A stretch of 64,000 nucleotides of DNA from Cololabis saira (taxonomy: Eukaryota; Chordata; Actinopteri; Beloniformes; Belonidae): positions 6,004,125 through 6,068,124 of the forward strand of contig NC_084599.1 in NCBI RefSeq assembly GCF_033807715.1. Direction: 5' to 3'. The position numbers and the translations under genes are program-made. Below, one piece after another: positions 28,301 to 37,880 of the stretch. The notes beneath the pieces were generated by a model. That model worked only from the letters and a program-made list of their open reading frames with translations. It searched no databases and had not been told where the DNA came from. The number at the start of each line of letters is the position of its first letter. Within the stretch, counting starts at the first letter, position 1.

Positions 28301-31300
28301 TTCGCTTTATAAATCACAGTCCAGCTGGAAGGTTGCGCAGGTGAATTTGCCTCATATCCCACCCTCTACACGCCCACTTCATACTATAAATGGGCAATGC
28401 AAAGTAGTTCATGACTGTATTTGCATATAAATGAGCCTGCTGAGCATGCGCAGCAGCTTCCTGCAGCCTGTTTCTGCTTCAGGATGAATGAACGTGTCGA
28501 GCAACCGTGCCACTAAATTTCACGGAGACTGAGATCGAGATGTTGTGAATGAGGTGGAGGCCAGGAAAACGACATTATTTAGTGGTCACAGTAAAAGTAA
28601 AAAAGTATATATTTGATTTGATTTGGTCTATTTTATTTTTGTGCTGATTTATGGTTCCATGTTAGACCAACGCAGAGCCTACGGCCACGTACCCTACGGC
28701 GTAGGCTCTGCGTCGTTTTAACGTGGAACTATAATTTAGGCTTACGCGGCGCGCGCAAAGGTTTCACGCGCGCGTAAAACTCATTATATATAAGAAAAAG
28801 TTCCTTTAGGGGCTCCGTAGAGTGGCCCGACCCTCATTTGTTCTGTCCTCTGTCACTCTACGGCGTGTCCTGCACCACGGCTGCAGCACCAGAGTCCTGA
28901 CTGACGCTGTACTTCAAACACAGAGGGACACGATCAGCACTATTATATTACAAGTCTGATATGTGATGACATTAAGAGTATGACATGAATCTGGCTTCAT
29001 TTCACCACCTCACCACCTGCGTCGCCAGTTCCCCATATCTTCAGACTGTTCCTACGGGAGGGTCAGGGTTGGCGTAGAGATACGCTCATTTTTCGGTTAG
29101 TTTTTTCTTTTTAAATCCCAACCTTTGCGTAGAAGGTGCCTTGCGCATCTTTCAAGCCCTGTTTTGTGCGCAAGCAAGCTTTATAAATGAGGCCCCAGGT
29201 CTGGGCTTGGACCGGCCACTTCTATTAGTTCTATTAAGCTGTCAGACAGACAGCCACACGTCCACCCCTCCACCTCGGCGCTCCACAGCCAGGTGTTTGT
29301 GCTGATATGCACATATTGTGAATTATGGCCGAACACCCGACTTGGGTCTCATCTGTCCAGAGGACATTGTTCCAGATTTACTGCAGTTTGTCCAGATGCA
29401 ACTTTGCATGGGGCTTTCTCTTGGTTAGTTTTGTGTAGCCCAGGCTCTATAATGATACCCTTTTAATATAAGAACTGTCCCTTTAAAATAGTTTATTTCA
29501 TTTGCACAGTAAACTAGTCATTAAAATCCTTAAAACAATTAATTTTATTAGGAAGAAAATAAATAATTCATTTTAATTTCTAAGCATTAAAAACTGCGGT
29601 CAAGTTTTTTTTGTTGGGTGATACCATAAGAATCCATCAACTGAAGCCATTCCTTTCGGACCGGGTCCAAGACTTCAGATCCCAAGATCCAGAAATTCCC
29701 AGTGTGAATTGGGTGGCGAGCCAGACCAACCTATTGATGCTGAACTCTGAGGAATTCTTGACCCCCCCTTCCTCACAGGAAGGTAGGACAAAAAGGTAGA
29801 CACAAAATACACTGACACCAATCAGAGAAGGCCCCCAACGTCAGGAGGATTAACTTTGGGTACAAGGGTTTAATTTGTCCGCCTTTATTATTAGGGCCCC
29901 AGCACTTACAGTGCGAAGGCCCTATTGTATCTGTAGGAATTTTTTTTCTCGTTTTTTTAATTTTCCTTCTTCCAATGAAATGAGGGCCTTTTTTCCCCCT
30001 AAACGTGCCTCAAAAGTCACCAAATTTTGCACTAAGCCAGGCCTGGTGAAAAATGTGATATTTAATGGTTTGCATTAATGGGCGTGGCCTAATGGCTCAA
30101 AAGCGCCCCCTAGAAAACTTTGTGCATCAAGCCCCACAATACGGTTTGACGTACATGCACGAAAATCGGTACACACCTGTATCATGGCGCAACTTAAAGA
30201 AAAGTTTCTTGGCACCATGGCTGAAACCAAACAGAAAGTCGACCATTTTGAATTAATCGTGTAATTTTGGCGCAATTTATGCCATTTCTTCGGCCGCTTC
30301 TTCACCTGAACCGTAACGTGCACCCAGGTGTTATACATCAAAATGTACGTCTTGATCCTGCGACAACGCGCATTACTTTTCTCAGTCAAATGATGACTCC
30401 AAAAAGCGCGCCCCCCCTTCATCTGATTGGTCCATATTTGATAGTTCCTACTTTCTGCCATAACTTTTAAATGGTTTGAGATAAAGACTCGTGGGTGGTG
30501 TCATTGGACTTGGTTTTGAGTCCTTGAACATAATTGGTGCAAATTAGCCCCGCCCCGCATTTTGTAATAAACTGCCCCAATTTGTAATACATTTTGCCAC
30601 ATTATGTAATAAGTTATTGCATTTTGAGAAGATTATTATAAAATGCACTTGCAACTTTTTTATTTTCTAGGAAATGTAATAACATGGTGCATTATTTAAT
30701 AATACCTATTATTTTTGTTTGTTTAACAATGAATTTATACAAGAATGATTTTTGTTGTTTTTTATGCAATTTCCCTTAGAGCTATGTAGCCCAATAAATC
30801 TATGTATAATACTCCAAATATAACTTTAGTTGCCTACTTGAAGTTTGGAATTATATAGGCCAATAACAAACAAATAAACTATGCTTTAGAATTGTTATTA
30901 CATAATGCACCATGTTATTACATTTTCTAGAGAATAAAAAAAATTGCAAGTGCATTTTGTAATAATCTTCTCAAACCATAATAACTTATTACATAATGTG
31001 GCAACATTTATTACAAAATGCGTTGGGGAAGTTTATTACAAAATGCGGCTTTATTACAAAATGAAATTACAAAGTTATTACATTTTGGACGTTTATTACA
31101 AAATGCACCGTTATTACAAAATGCGGCTCAACAGGTCTGCTGTTTACTCTCTCAGGGTCACGCAGCACAGGACTGCTCTTACCGGATATTCTGGTTGGGC
31201 GCCTTCCCAGTTTTCTTGATGGCTCCGCACTCTCGCTTGTGTTCGTCCCAGCATGCAGTCTGGCAGGTGCGGTCGCAGTAATGTGCAAACCTGCACTGAC

Positions 31301-32229
31301 CACATCGATGCAGTTTGGCTTGATGCCGGAAACAGCTGTGGCACACCTGGGAGGCCAAGCTGAGGGAAAAGATGGACAAGCAGCCGTTGTAAAAATGGGG
31401 CCAGTTTAATTTGAAAGTTCTCAACAGACGCACAAACACTGAAGAGCTTCTGCATGTCGACCTGCAGAGGGAAACTGTGCAACAGCCTGAACATGGAGCT
31501 AAAACAAAGTCAAAACATATCACCATTTAAAAAAAGATACAAAGAAACATTCTATTCAAAAAACAGATGCAAATAAACAAGCAGATATGAACATTTATTA
31601 ATATATGTAGATATATAGATGTATATTATGGATATAGATATGTTATATGTAGGTATGTATATGGATATATTGAGTTGTATTATACGTACAGTATTTGTGT
31701 ATCTATATCTCTATTAATATATACTGATTTATAGTTATATGTAGATATGTCAATATATAGATTTAGAGTAATTGTTATGTATATAATTGGAGGTAAATAT
31801 ATGAACCAGTGTATATAGCATATCTACTCTTATATAGTTATTCAAGTACAGTATATTGTTATACCATTGCTGTCCATTGTTCTCTATTATATTGTAGTAT
31901 TATAGTAAAGTAATGATAATGTAATACCATGCATTATAATTACTTCTATTAGTACATACATACATAGTAGCACAACTTAATGCTGGGCGTTTGTTTTGTT
32001 TTCTTTTGTTTGCCTTGATTTGCTTTGATTTTGACTATATTTTTATATACATATAAATATCACTGTATTGAACAGTTATTGAAACTCGTCTTATTATATG
32101 TAAGAATGTTAGATGTAAGAATGTATGTACGGTAAGAATCAGGGGTAGGACTCGATAAGTGATTACTTCCTTCCTACTCCGTTTCGAGCATGTTGGTGGA
32201 TCCGTGAACTAATATTATACGAAGTGCTG

Positions 32230-32292
<63 letters not shown>

Positions 32293-35200
32293 CAAGTGTA
32301 GTGAAGTTAATCAATGCTTCCGTAAAGAACGTGGTAAAAAAAAAATGTATATATATACGCTTTTTTATCATGCATGTTCGAAATCAAATCTTCAAATCAA
32401 AATCAAATCTTCAAATCAAATCAAAAACCCGTGGTGCAGAAGATGTAGAAGATGTTCACGTTCACAGACTAATGCAGGATGCAGCTCTGGTGTATTAACA
32501 AATACACACCCTGGTGCGGTGCTTTACCCCAGACAGACCCTGTCACAGGCTCATGGGGGAGTCAGAGTAAAAGGAAGAGTGGCGCTGTGCCCCCTCCGTG
32601 GGGCCCATGGAAAGTTCACCAGTGTTATGTCACCAGCATGCGGTCAGGCAGCGTATTTACCTTAGATAAAAGCCACTGTTGCTTATTTTAACAGGGAAAT
32701 ATAAAGTATAATTTAAATCTCAAGAAAAACAATGGCAGTCTTAAAAAGAATTACACACAACTGTGCCAAAAGGCTGTGCCAGGCCTTCAAATCAACTGGG
32801 TGACAATTAAGGGGGGGTGGTCCGGTTCTTCTTATACAGTGTATGGGTTATAATGAATGAAAAGTTTATTTAAAGGCCAACGTATGACTAGACGGTGGCT
32901 AGTACCTACTGACAGACCGTCTCTAAGGGAGTGCACTGCAAAAACTCAAAATCTTACCAGGAATATTTGTCTTATTTCTAGTTAAAATGTCTCATTTTTA
33001 GTCAAAAAATCCCATTACACTTAAAACAAGAGTCATTACCAGAAAATGGGACGTGGGACAAGATTTATCTTCTCATTACAAGCAAAAACATCTTGTTCCA
33101 CAGGCAGATTTTTCTACTTATTCTAAGTGAAAATATACTTGAAACAGGTGAAAATTGTTGTTTTTTCCAGCGATGAGTCTTGTTTTAAGGGTAATGAGAC
33201 TTTTTTTGACAAAAAATGAGACATTTTAACTAGAAATAAGACAAATATTCTTGTTAAGATTTTGAGTTTTTGCAGTTTGTTGCTTAATCCAAGTGCTCAA
33301 GGGTCTCTGCCCTGCATGTTTTAGAGGTTTTCTTAATAATGATAATAATACATAGGTTTTATATAGTGCTTTTCTAGGTACCCAAAGATGCTCCACAATG
33401 GTCGTATTATTCATTCATATTTGGTGATGGTAGACTACATATGGGGCCGATGCATGCCAACGTCCTCTCTTAGCACCACCAGAACATTCATACACCAGCG
33501 ACACCCTCACTGGAAGCAAGGAGGGTCAAGCGTTTTACCCAAGGACACAGGAACAGATCACTGGGGGGAGCAGAGCCAATCCTTTGATCACTGGGCGACC
33601 CGCTCTACCACCTGAGCCACGGCCATCCCTTGCTCTGACACACCTGATTCAGATAAATCGATCACCATCAGCTTGTCACCAAAGTCCGCAGCAGTGTGCT
33701 GATGACCCATTCATGTGAATCAGGTGTGTTTGAGCAGGGAAGCAACTAAAACAGACAGGTCATTGGCGGACGATGGCCAGAGTACGCTTCTCTAAGGTTA
33801 TGGAGTGGGACACATTTGAACATCAACGGGCCACAGCTACCCTGAACAGATCACCGGTCCATGTTGACCCTGATTTAGAAAAACTAATTAACGTAATTTA
33901 CAAGCGGAGTGTTCGGTTAGTGTTAGTTAGTGAACACTACTGATGATGCGTCCCGTAATTTCACTTCTTCAGGTCTACCATCCACCATTCGCCGACAAGT
34001 CCAGTTAATTGTATGTGCTCGCACATGGATAGCAACATCTCATCCTGTGTTTTCTGGAATGTGTTTATCTGGACCCATCCAGTGACTGCTGAGAAAGTTC
34101 AGCTGACCACAGGGGAAAGTCCTTGTGACGGCATGGAGAGACAACTGGCAGAAGGGAATAGACCCCATCGGGGTTAGCTGCCCACGACTTTAGTCTCTCA
34201 TGCCTTGTAGGTTGTAGGAAACACCCCCCTTAGCTACGAAGAACCAAACAAAGAGAAAACCCCCAGAGTCTGCGAGAGCGGGGGCGGAAGATGACTCATT
34301 AGCTGACAAAATGGTAATGACTGGACCGTAAACGACTACGAGTAAAGACAGCACAGCGCAAGAGAACACCACAGCAGCGGACCACAAGCTGCAGACATGT
34401 AGCTGCGGTTGGAGGAAGGTTACATCTGTTCAGGGTCTGAGGATTCACCAGGGAAAGAAAAGGTGCTTGAGGGAAGAGAGAGGGGCCTCGCATTGACTAC
34501 TTCCCGGGAGGGAGGGGTCAAATCAGTCGAATTAAGTTCACCAACTGGACGAAAACCATAGCTTGGAGAGCATCAGCACCCCTGTCATAGAAGAGGCAAA
34601 CCCAAGTAAAGAACTAGCGGTGGAACAAACATCAGTGGTGGAACCCACCCAAACTCCCCGACCTGCAGTCGAGCAGAGACTTCCAGGCTACAAACTGCGT
34701 GTGAAGTGGCCTGGTGCTGCAGAAAAAAAGCTGTGGGAAACGGTGAATAATGATCTGACCATGTCCCTCGAACAACTTTGAGGCACAGTGGAGAAGAAGC
34801 TGGAGAAAATGGGAATCAATACGGAGCAGAACGCTTTGGAGTACTAGAGTCAAAAGTTGCTAAACAGGCTCCCACTCCACCAGTCTCCAGGAGGCAACAG
34901 GAGATCAAGCGCCTTGTTCAAGAACGGAGACAACTCAGGCACCCTCCAAGCTGACATTAAAACACATCTGGCATCCCTCCGCAGAGCAGAGAATTCACAG
35001 AAACGAAGGAGGAATAAAGAACAAACAGATCCCTTACAGTTCCTAAAGACTCTCTTGTGAAAGTGAACACCTGGCCATCCCTCCAGACATTCCACCAATC
35101 GAGCCCCCAGAGCATCAATTTGAGACCGGTCCCCCAACGAGGAAGGAGGTGGAGAAGATTGTCCATCGGGCGAGAACAGCATCAGCTCCTGGGCCAAACG

Positions 35201-37772
35201 GAGTCCCATACAAAGTGTACAAGAACGCACCAGATGTCTGTAGGTTTCTCTGGAGCCTCATGAGGACGGTACGGCAGAAGAGGTCCATACCCAAAGCATG
35301 GCGTAGGGCAGGTGGGATCTTCATCCCAAAGGAGAAAGAAGCAACGAACATCAGCCAGTTCCGGCCAATTGCCTTGCTTAACGTGGAGGGTAAGATCTTC
35401 TTCGGAGTCATCACACAAAGGTTGGCCGAGTACCTGCACAGAAATTAGTATGTGGACACATCCGTTCAGAAGGCAGGGATATCGGGCTTCTCTGGGTGCC
35501 TAGAACATGCCGGTATGATCTGGCACCAGATCCAAATGGCAAAACTGGAGAAAAGGGACCTCCATGTGATCTTCCTGGATCTTGCAAATGCCTTCGGCTC
35601 TGTGCCCCATGAGCTCCTCTGGACTACCTTCAAGTTCTTTAACATCCCGGACACCATCACAACCCTGGTCAAAGACTACTTTCAGGATCTGCAGTTCTGC
35701 TTCTCTACGCCCGAATTTACCACCTCATGGCAGTGCCTGGAAGTAGGCATCATGGCCGGATGTACCGTCTCTCCCTTGGCTTTCACCATGGCGATGGAGG
35801 TCATCATCTGAGCCTCAAAATGGGTCGTAGGTGGACAAAAACTCGGCTCTTGCCGGCGCCTCCCTCCCCTCAGAGCCTACATGGACGACATCACCACCCT
35901 GACGTCCCACGCACCAGGAGGTTACTCAGAAAACTTGAGGACAACATCAGTTGGGCCCGTATGAAGATTAAACCATCTAAGTCATGCAGCATCTCAGTGG
36001 TGAAGGGAGTGCTTACTGACTTGCAGTTCTTCATCGGTGACGACCCAATCCCCACTGTATCTGAGCAGCCAGTCAAAAGCCTTGGAAGGTGATCTGTGAT
36101 ATGAGGCCGCTCTACATGGTTGATGGTGACGGTAATGATACACCAGTTCAACCCAGAGTACGTCCTGCCATCCAAAACCCATTTCACTCACTTGATGGAG
36201 AAAAAATACGAGACGTTTTATTTTATTTTATAATTTTTTTTTTAATATAAGCCTGTCCTTAAAAAATGAAAAATAATGGACGGAGGATTATTTTTTCATG
36301 GATTTATGTCTATACTGACTGATCACTGTGCCTGTCCTTGGTTTTAGACATTTTATTTACTTTTTGTATGAACAGCGGCAAAGTTGAATAAAATATCTAT
36401 TTTTCATTTAAGTACCCATCTTTCTTGTGTTTATTATCATTTGCCACATAATTAAAGAAACCTCATACTAAATTTAAGAAAAAATTACTAATTATTACGA
36501 TTAGTCGACTAATGGTTTCAATAGTCGGTGACTAGTCGACTATTAAACTTTGCGGACGTAGTAGGGACCACCATGAGAACGTTAAAGGGGGAAGGGGGGA
36601 ATTGCCCGTGATTGCCCGGCGGCGGCTTCGTGGCGGGGCTCCTGGGGCGGACGGGGAGACTCGGCCTCCCTACCGAGAAAGAGACGCGTCTCCCGGGGGA
36701 GCTGCACCACAGAGGCGGGCCGGAAGACCGGAGGAATGGTCGGTCGGTGGGCTCCGCCTGTTTACTGAAGGATTGTAGATGCGTGGGCAGACGTGTCTGC
36801 TGGGACTGTTGTTCGGGCTTTTACAAAAGCCGGCATCATTTCCGAGGGGCCGCACGGCACGGAAAGTGACTCGGCTGCTCAGCAGAGCTGATCAGTTCTC
36901 CCAGTCTCAGCGTGATCAGGCTCGGATGAATGCAGAAACGGAGGATGAAGATTTCGATGGGTTTGATTAATGTAATAACTTAAATAAAGTACAATCAAAC
37001 TAAGTTTCGCTCCCGCTTTATTTTTAATTTATTTATTTTTTCGCTCTATTTGTGTGTGTTGTGCGCGCGCGTGTGTGTTGTAAGGCGGCCCTCCGTGTGT
37101 GTAGACGGCGCCTTTTCGGTCGGTGCGCCGTATGTGTGTTTTAAATCCAAAAATGACACAAAAAACTGAGGGTGCGCCTTTCCACACGGCGCACCGAATG
37201 GTCGCGAAAATACGGTAAAGCAAGAAAAAACCTGTTTTTCATAATAGGTCCCCTTTAAGAGTACGCTTAAATAACAAATAAATGAAATAAAATGATAAGA
37301 AAAGAGGTAAAATAATAAAAAGCTAAAGTTGTTAAAAAGTAAGGGCAATAGAGTACAGCAGGTAAGTATTTCATTTAAGAGTGCGCTTCAGTAAACAGTA
37401 ATGTTTTTAGCTCTGATTAAAAGGATCTACAGTTGGAGCAGACCTCAGGTCTACAGGAAGTTTGTTCCACCGGTGAGGAGCAGAATAACTGAACGCTGCC
37501 TCACCTTGCTTGGTTCTGGTTCTTGGAAAACACAACAAACCAGATCCAGATGAACCTCAGGGGTCTGGGAGCTTCATAGGAACTAACAGATCCAGCATGT
37601 ATTTTGGTAACACGCAGCAGGCCGAAGATACCTACCTATCGAACACCACAGCGGCGTAGCTGGGCTCAGCAAAGACCACCTCGCCAGGGCTGATGGCCCT
37701 GGTGGCCTTCAGGCCGCGACCCTTCTCGCCAGCGTCGCAGAGCTGAGCGTTCACCATGTTCCCACCCGTCAT
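17475..37772 (-). CDS. smyd1: SMYD1 muscle MYND/SET lysine methyltransferase, 10 coding exons
   Basis: Coding exons: 37636-37772, 31183-31359, 27125-27338, 26085-26215, 25795-25833, 24430-24625, 21611-21703, 21361-21524, 18442-18610 and 17475-17564 (stop TAA). They have GT-AG junctions and add to 1,410 bases, 469 aa; human SMYD1 is 490 aa. Residues 16-24 (EKGRGLKAT) start the split SET domain. The MYND zinc ligands are C52, C55, C65, C68, C74, C78, H86 and C90. NHDCWPNC is at 205-212, [10 protein letters not shown] at 246-255 (catalytic Tyr 252), and the post-SET cysteines at 274, 276 and 279. The rest is the helical TPR-like C-terminal domain. SMYD1 is a striated-muscle protein needed for sarcomere assembly with myosin chaperones. 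The start at 37772 fits the human N-terminus (MTxGxM). The C-terminus (PKGFLRKE) is shorter than in human. I cannot decide between the teleost a and b copies. Confidence 0.95.
17648..18433. mobile_element. DNA transposon (hAT-like ends) in smyd1 intron 9
   Basis: The left end AGGGTTGCCACC and the right end (complement AGTGTCGCCACC) are inverted, followed inward by similar AAATAGAAATAAGG/GAAATACAGAATTG blocks. The right end lies 7 bases from the first base of the intron after exon 9. Its left ~400 bases are repeated in reverse within the hAT at 51548-53002 (52140-52755). I could not find a target duplication, so the boundaries are moderate. Confidence 0.6.
18640..19313. mobile_element. hAT-type MITE with 8-bp target duplication
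   Basis: The ends are CAGGGCCGGCTCTA and the complement of CAGGCCCGGTTCTA. The 8-bp direct repeat AGAGGAGG is exact at 18632-18639 and 19314-19321, diagnostic of hAT insertion. It sits in smyd1 intron 8, 29 bases upstream of exon 9, so the exon 9 acceptor keeps only a short host polypyrimidine stretch. A CGTAGG MITE copy (19128-19208) is nested at its right side. Two AAGTGTATTTCAAAAGC-like half copies inside suggest internal duplication. No transposase is present. Confidence 0.9.
19128..19208. repeat. CGTAGG palindromic MITE, partial copy 1
   Basis: It reads CTGAATTATGGTTCTGCG, then AACGCAGAGCCTACACCGT, and returns as GCGGAACCATAAACCAGC. It is a shortened fold-back copy of the family described at 56404-56543. 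Confidence 0.75.
19331..19728 (+). pseudogene. ZBED-type hAT transposase, N-terminal fragment
   Basis: From about 19548 one frame reads [14 protein letters not shown] and another reads [14 protein letters not shown] after a shift, which together match the BED zinc finger start of ZBED/Ac-like hAT transposases (CKLCK...HNSTSSMLQHL pattern). A TAGGGCTGAAACAAT end-like block is at 19330-19345. Frames are broken and the catalytic domain is absent, so this is a remnant in smyd1 intron 8. Confidence 0.6.
19729..20534. other. AT-rich intron sequence with a hAT-like end
   Basis: There is no exon here. The part at 20360-20452 (GTATCGCGAAATTTCGTGG, then ATATTGTTACACCCCTAG) resembles the terminal part of a hAT MITE family. 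The other end was not located. Confidence 0.4.
20535..21324. mobile_element. hAT-like CAGTACT MITE, copy 1
   Basis: The ends are CAGTACTGGAGTTG and the complement of CAGTACTCGGGTTG. The 8-bp direct repeat AATACATC is exact at 20527-20534 and 21325-21332. It is 790 bp and shares almost all sequence with the copies at 39006-39761 and 49467-50197. Inside is an inverted repeat (CTTGTTCCACTGGCAGATTT and its complement). It lies in smyd1 intron 8, 36 bases from the exon 8 donor. Confidence 0.9.
22183..24280 (+). pseudogene. Gypsy gag-pol remnant
   Basis: Gag-like sequence runs from ATG 22183 ([19 protein letters not shown]) to the TAG at 22795-22797. The protease motif [15 protein letters not shown] follows at about 22912-22956. 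The segment between protease and reverse transcriptase is deleted. Reverse transcriptase reads [19 protein letters not shown] to GYH, then an in-frame TAG at 23475-23477 replaces a residue. It resumes to the catalytic site, where the second Asp of the YxDD box is Tyr (23643-23645). RNase H ([29 protein letters not shown]) is in a third segment from about 24055. Frames shift near 24000-24060. These breaks make it inactive. Confidence 0.85.
24293..24333. repeat. Perfect 20-bp-arm hairpin at the gypsy breakpoint
   Basis: Arms 24293-24312 and 24314-24333 are exact inverted copies (core TTTGCTAATTCTTTTTGTC) around one base. It lies where the gypsy RNase H reading ends. Confidence 0.9.
24775..25240. 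repeat. AT-rich dispersed repeat, copy A
   Basis: Shared blocks such as AAGATACAAAGAAACATTC, ACCAGTGTATATA and TTTGCCTTGATTTGCTTTG tie this to copies at 31528-32035 (same strand) and 48740-49146 (opposite strand). The class is unknown, possibly the 3' part of a LINE. It lies in smyd1 intron 5. Confidence 0.8.
25289..25375. repeat. (AT)n microsatellite
   Basis: A nearly pure TA repeat with a few G substitutions. The open frames across it are low-complexity artefacts. Confidence 0.95.
25795..25833 (-). other. smyd1: smyd1 39-nt cassette exon (exon 5)
   Basis: This exon is exactly 39 bases with an AG acceptor and a GTATGT donor. It adds 13 residues ([13 protein letters not shown] spans it) between the NHDCWPNC motif and the RIELRALGK segment. 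The phases are such that skipping it leaves the frame intact. SMYD1 is known to have two muscle isoforms that differ by a 13-residue insertion at this position, so it is likely alternatively spliced here too. No transcripts are available to confirm. Confidence 0.8.
26309..27121. mobile_element. TA-flanked MITE reaching the smyd1 exon 3 donor
   Basis: The ends AGGGCCGGTCCCAAT and the complement of AGGGCCAATCCCAAT are inverted, and TA lies on both sides (26307-26308 and 27122-27123). The subterminal CTAGTGCTAC/CTAGTGGTAG and GGCTAG blocks also mirror. The whole fills most of the 909-bp intron 3. In minus orientation its right TA plus terminus supplies bases 2 to 6 of the exon 3 5' splice site. 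A CGTAGG MITE copy is nested at 26693-26832. No transposase is present. TA duplication suggests a Tc1/mariner-type or similar enzyme. Confidence 0.85.
26693..26832. repeat. CGTAGG palindromic MITE, full copy 2
   Basis: GGCTGATTTATGGTTCCGCG starts the left arm. The centre carries GCGATGCGCACCGTACGGCG, and the right arm returns with CCTACGCCGTAGGC and ACATAAATCAGC. It is nested in the TA-flanked MITE of intron 3. Confidence 0.85.
27360..27868 (+). pseudogene. LINE ORF2 C-terminal fragment
   Basis: The frame reads [15 protein letters not shown] sequence, then [30 protein letters not shown] and [13 protein letters not shown] before the stop at 27869-27871. The pattern (helix, CxxEx..HCLWSC zinc-like cluster, then W-rich end) matches Tx1/L1-type LINE ORF2 C-termini, like those at 48240-48695 and 10900-11300. 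It is 5'-truncated, starts about 25 bases upstream of smyd1 exon 3 (in intron 2) and is antisense to the gene. Its terminal TAA lies in the repeat that follows. Confidence 0.75.
27866..28105. repeat. Fold-back copy of the GGGCCC/GCTTGCAGCTTTAATT repeat
   Basis: It begins AATTAAAGCTGCAGCGATGA and ends CGCTGCTTGCAGCTTTAATT, which are inverted ends. The middle contains CTATCAGATATCGACCAA, an inverted piece of the unit found at 61741-63450. It looks like a short palindromic derivative of that family. Confidence 0.8.
28174..29194. mobile_element. Harbinger-like element with GGCCTCATTTATAAA ends
   Basis: The left end GGCCTCATTTATAAA and the right complement TTTATAAATGAGGCC are perfect inverted repeats, flanked by CCAGG on both sides (28169-28173, 29195-29199; exact limits ambiguous). 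Inside are TTTATAAAACCGTGTGC and ACCCTCTACACGCCC blocks, seen in fish PIF-like elements. A CGTAGG MITE is nested at 28643-28742. I saw no transposase. It lies in smyd1 intron 2. Confidence 0.75.
28643..28742. repeat. CGTAGG palindromic MITE, copy 3
   Basis: GCTGATTTATGGTTCCATG, then AACGCAGAGCCTACGGCC, returning as CGTAGGCTCTGCGTCG and GTGGAACTATAATTTAGGC. It is shorter than the 56404 copy. Confidence 0.8.
29195..29892. other. Intron sequence, no supported gene
   Basis: Part (29300-29450, ACTTGGGTCTCATCTGTCCA and GAGGACATTGTTCCAGA) belongs to a common fish dispersed repeat whose class I cannot assign. An open frame at 29611-29799 has no recognised domain. It is in smyd1 intron 2. Confidence 0.4.
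29893..30556 (+). repeat. GGGCC-AGCACTTACAGTGC repeat, truncated copy
   Basis: It starts with GGGCCCCAGCACTTACAGTG and a short hairpin (GCACTTACAGTGC). It then shares CAAATTTTGCACTAAGCCAG, TTTGACGTACATGCACGAAA and GTGTCATTGGACTTGG-like blocks with 61741-63450. It is cut at 30556 by the TIR element that follows. Confidence 0.85.
30557..31046. mobile_element. Long-TIR MITE with GCATTTTGTAATAAA ends
   Basis: The first ~160 bases and the last ~160 bases are inverted copies with modest changes. Both arms carry GCCACATTATGTAATAAG, GAGAAGATTATTA, TGCACTTGCAA and ATAACATGGTGCATTA. It is inserted in the GGGCC repeat at 30556. Further TTATTACAAAATG units (about four) follow to 31130 and look like partial repeats of the terminus. 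It lies 50-150 bases from the smyd1 exon 2 donor. Confidence 0.88.
31528..32440. repeat. AT-rich dispersed repeat, copy B, plus linked LINE-like 3' sequence
   Basis: 31528-32035 repeats copy A (24775-25240). From 32063 the sequence reads GAACAGTTATTGAAACTCG, then CTCGATAAGTGATTACTTCC, an (AT)n tract at 32237-32290, and TATTGCAAGTGTAGTGAAG. These blocks recur at 40410-40535, 43206-43217, 48690-48710 and 53610-53640, so several copies of one family exist in the window. It is in smyd1 intron 1. Confidence 0.75.
32441..32934. other. Intron 1 sequence, no gene recognised
   Basis: Short open frames (GTAAATATGCCG-type composition) carry no known domain. Nothing else was recognised. Confidence 0.35.
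32935..33276. mobile_element. Palindromic MITE with ACTGCAAAAACTCAAAATC ends
   Basis: Nearly the whole element is an inverted repeat. ACTGCAAAAACTCAAAATC, TTTGTCTTATTTCTAGTT, AATGTCTCATTTTTAGTC and CTTGAAACAGGTGAAAATTG-like arms mirror around the centre at about 33105. The CTTGTTCCACAGGCAGATTT block is shared with the CAGTACT MITEs, which seem to carry half of this palindrome. Confidence 0.88.
33340..33620. repeat. Fish dispersed repeat (LINE/SINE-like 3' sequence)
   Basis: TATATAGTGCTTTTCTAGG, ACCCAAAGATGCTCCACAAT, CCAAGGACACAGGAACAG and CTGGGCGACCCGCTCTACC match the layout of a widely spread vertebrate repeat (CACCCAAAGACGCTT...CCAAGGACACA...CCACCTGAGCCAC). It is diverged and its ends are not exact. 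Confidence 0.55.
33621..34562. other. Intron 1 sequence, no gene recognised
   Basis: 34380-34560 may be the 5' part of the R2-like LINE that follows, because no other boundary is visible. The rest shows no recognised feature. Confidence 0.35.
34563..36095 (+). pseudogene. R2-like LINE (restriction-like-endonuclease type), RT region, multiply broken
   Basis: Three plus-frame pieces read as the protein of a fish R2-type LINE. 34563-34780 is a Pro/Glu-rich start ending [17 protein letters not shown]. 34857-35060 is a basic linker ([15 protein letters not shown]). 35149-35811 is reverse transcriptase, with [53 protein letters not shown] and [16 protein letters not shown]. The YMDD box (AYMDDITTL) is at about 35878-35904. 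In-frame stops occur near 34780, 35448 and 35809 and frames change, so it is inactive. The endonuclease is missing. It lies in smyd1 intron 1. Confidence 0.8.
36096..36764. other. Intron 1 sequence, no gene recognised
   Basis: 36490-36545 (ATTAGTCGACTAATGG, GACTAGTCGACTATT) resembles a hAT MITE end. 36590-36760 is GC-rich and may be the upstream part of the pogo-like element. No coding region was supported. Confidence 0.4.
36765..37216 (+). pseudogene. pogo/Tigger-like transposase C-terminus and 3' end
   Basis: From 36768 the frame [20 protein letters not shown] then AGIISEG matches the end of pogo-like transposases (WxxDAWxxVS..xVxxxFRKAGI). A stop at about 36880 and a frame change follow, with [13 protein letters not shown] and TAA at 36968-36970. 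The sequence after it, with GTCGGTGCGCCGTATG, GCGCACCGAATGGTCGC and GAAAATACGGTA, resembles known fish pogo ends. It lies in smyd1 intron 1. Confidence 0.65.
37240..37620. repeat. Fish LINE-like untranslated repeat, unassigned
   Basis: The part at 37410-37620 (GGATCTACAGTTGGAGCAGA, AGGAAGTTTGTTCCACCGG, TGAACGCTGCCTCACC, GATGAACCTCAGGGGTCTGG) resembles a common fish L2/CR1-type 3' region. It ends about 20 bases from the smyd1 exon 1 donor. I could not assign a protein. Confidence 0.45.
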
Positions 37773-37880
37773 TATACCGAGCACACGAAAACACCCCGGC
37801 GCCAGAAAACCAAGAGGAGAGCCGCTGAAATGAAGGTGGGACAGGCGGAGAGTCCAAATGAAATTCTCACCATTCAGGAG

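Noticed and set aside
30075..30461. 128-aa minus ORF
   Set aside because: It lies wholly in the GGGCC dispersed repeat, and the same frame appears in part at 61981-62253.
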